Assembly: GCF_008312835.1 (NCBI RefSeq)
Contig: NZ_VSKS01000001.1
Coordinates: forward strand, 372,001 to 436,000
Length of the DNA: 64,000 nucleotides
Source: Streptomyces marokkonensis
Lineage (GTDB): Bacteria; Actinomycetota; Actinomycetes; Streptomycetales; Streptomycetaceae
Direction: 5' to 3'
A program made the translations under genes and the position numbers. This document shows positions 63,211-64,000 of the stretch, piece by piece. The notes under the pieces were generated by a model that ran no database searches, was not told the origin of the DNA, and saw nothing but the letters and a program-made list of their open reading frames with translations. The stretch's first letter is position 1; each line of letters begins with the position of its first letter.

Positions 63211-64000
63211 GTGGCGCGGACCGTCGCCCGGAGGGACGTGGCGTGGGCGGGACCGGCGCTCCTGGCCCTGGCGGCCGGTGCGCTGGTCCCGCTCGCGGCC
63301 GCCGGCCCGCGCGGTGTGCTCTGACCGTGGTGGGCGCTCTCCCGCTCCGGGACCGTCCGCGTCCTGGGCACGGTGCTGCGCGCGGCGGCCCTGCTGACGG
63401 TGCCCGCGCCGTACGCCGCGGGCGGGCTGCTGGGGCCTGCCGCCCTCTGCCTGGCGCTGTGGGCGCCGGCGGTGGGCGCGGCGCGGGCGGCGGTTGCGCC
63501 GGAGCTCACCGAGCCGGACAGCACCCGCCGCCGGACCGTCCCCGGGCACTGCTGAACCCGCGCTCGGGCGGCGGCAAGGCCGGCCGCCTCCACCCGGCGG
63601 ACCGGGCGCGCGCGGCGGGCGCCCGGGACCACGCTGCAGACCCTGCCCGGGCTGCTGTCCGGCCCGTCGGGGCACCGGCTGCGGATGCGGGCGGGCGGGA
63701 CGCGCGTGGAGGGGCTGCGGGCCCTACTGGTCAGCAACAACCCTTACGCGCGGGCGGCCGACGCGGCCCGGCCCGGGCGCCGGGAGCGGCTGGACTCCGG
63801 CCGGCTCGGCGTGCTGGGGGTGCGGGTGGCGAGCCCGGTACGGGCCGCCGGTCCGGCGCGGGGGCCGCACGCGGCCGGTCTGCTGCGGCTTCACCGCCGA
63901 GGAGGTGGTCGTGGAGGCGGACGTACCGGCCGTCCCCGCCGGTGTGGACGGGGGCGCATCCGGACCGCCAGGGGGCTGCCGGGGAGCACGTGCTGTTGCC
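63211..64000 (+). pseudogene. Broken diacylglycerol kinase-like gene
   Basis: Pieces of one protein appear in order but in different frames. GTG 63211 opens a membrane segment that meets a TGA at 63322-63324; the same frame continues with PWWALSRSGTVRVLGTVLRA. LNPRSGGGKAGRLH (near 63552), the nucleotide-binding motif of the DAGK catalytic domain, lies in a new frame. After a large gap, ALLVSNNPYAR and RRERLDSGRLGVLGVRV from the C-terminal domain follow, and TAEEVVVEADVPAVPAGVDG (from about 63893) is shifted again. The missing middle is most of the catalytic domain. Nonfunctional; it continues beyond the window edge. Confidence 0.75.

Overview
The window is high-GC actinobacterial DNA, almost certainly from a Streptomyces chromosome. 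It has dense, strongly GC3-biased genes, many GTG starts, a split treY/treZ/glgX trehalose set, mycothiol-type and SSI-type genes, SpoIIE-family phosphatases, and a sulfate-assimilation cluster that I recognise from streptomycetes. I saw no rRNA, tRNA, CRISPR array, transposase or phage gene. About 50 genes look intact. Five stretches (about 2.8, 49.0, 49.2, 58.4-59.1 and 63.2-64.0 kb) look like remnants of longer genes.

0-11 kb: glycogen/maltodextrin to trehalose. glgX (debranching), treY (maltooligosyl trehalose synthase) and treZ (trehalohydrolase) all read leftward. treZ is separated from treY by a DUF1707-FHA protein, an SSI-type protease inhibitor, an M14-like peptidase and the remnant of a second M14-like gene. 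11-19 kb: mixed housekeeping and accessory genes, namely a SAV2148-family protein, a DnaQ-like exonuclease, an APH-fold kinase, an OleD-like macrolide glycosyltransferase behind a promoter carrying a perfect operator-like inverted repeat, an MMPL transporter, DUF1697, and an Rv2466c-like thioredoxin-fold protein.

18-28 kb: a leftward sulfur-assimilation block. In transcription order it is a leader peptide carrying the SRRHVDLGRMSSAIC motif, cysI, a 59-residue zinc ribbon, cysH, cysC, cysD, cysN, then sulfonate ABC genes ssuA-ssuB-ssuC and a CbiX-type chelatase that plausibly supplies siroheme to CysI. Most junctions overlap by 4 bp or are only a few bases long.

28-49 kb: acetyltransferase, secreted protein, GAF-type regulator, AidB-like acyl-CoA dehydrogenase divergent from a YihY/BrkB membrane protein, NmrA-like reductase divergent from an AraC regulator, a second AraC-type regulator whose 3' end runs antisense to a VOC gene, ThuA, YciI, a secreted erythromycin-esterase homologue, a small SH3 protein, a large HTH/STAND-NTPase/WD40 protein, an MFS exporter, a LacI regulator divergent from a carboxylesterase, and an AlkD-like repair protein.

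49-64 kb: signalling and stress genes. Two SpoIIE phosphatases (one soluble PAS-PAS-GAF-PP2C-HATPase, one membrane-bound) are followed by mmuM, a MalT-like LuxR regulator with an internally deleted MFS gene behind it, and a cluster of a 65-residue protein, DUF2252, HdeD, SHOCT, DUF7144 and a broken diacylglycerol-kinase-like gene. Three transcription units in this cluster share an inverted repeat TCACCY-N5-GGGTGA about 80 bp before the start codon, in two cases followed after exactly 17 bp by GGACGGACG. This suggests an uncharacterised local stress regulon and is the most interesting unexplained signal here. A second theme is a set of about eight genes with a TANNNT box 6-8 bp before the start codon and no ribosome-binding site, as expected for leaderless mRNAs.
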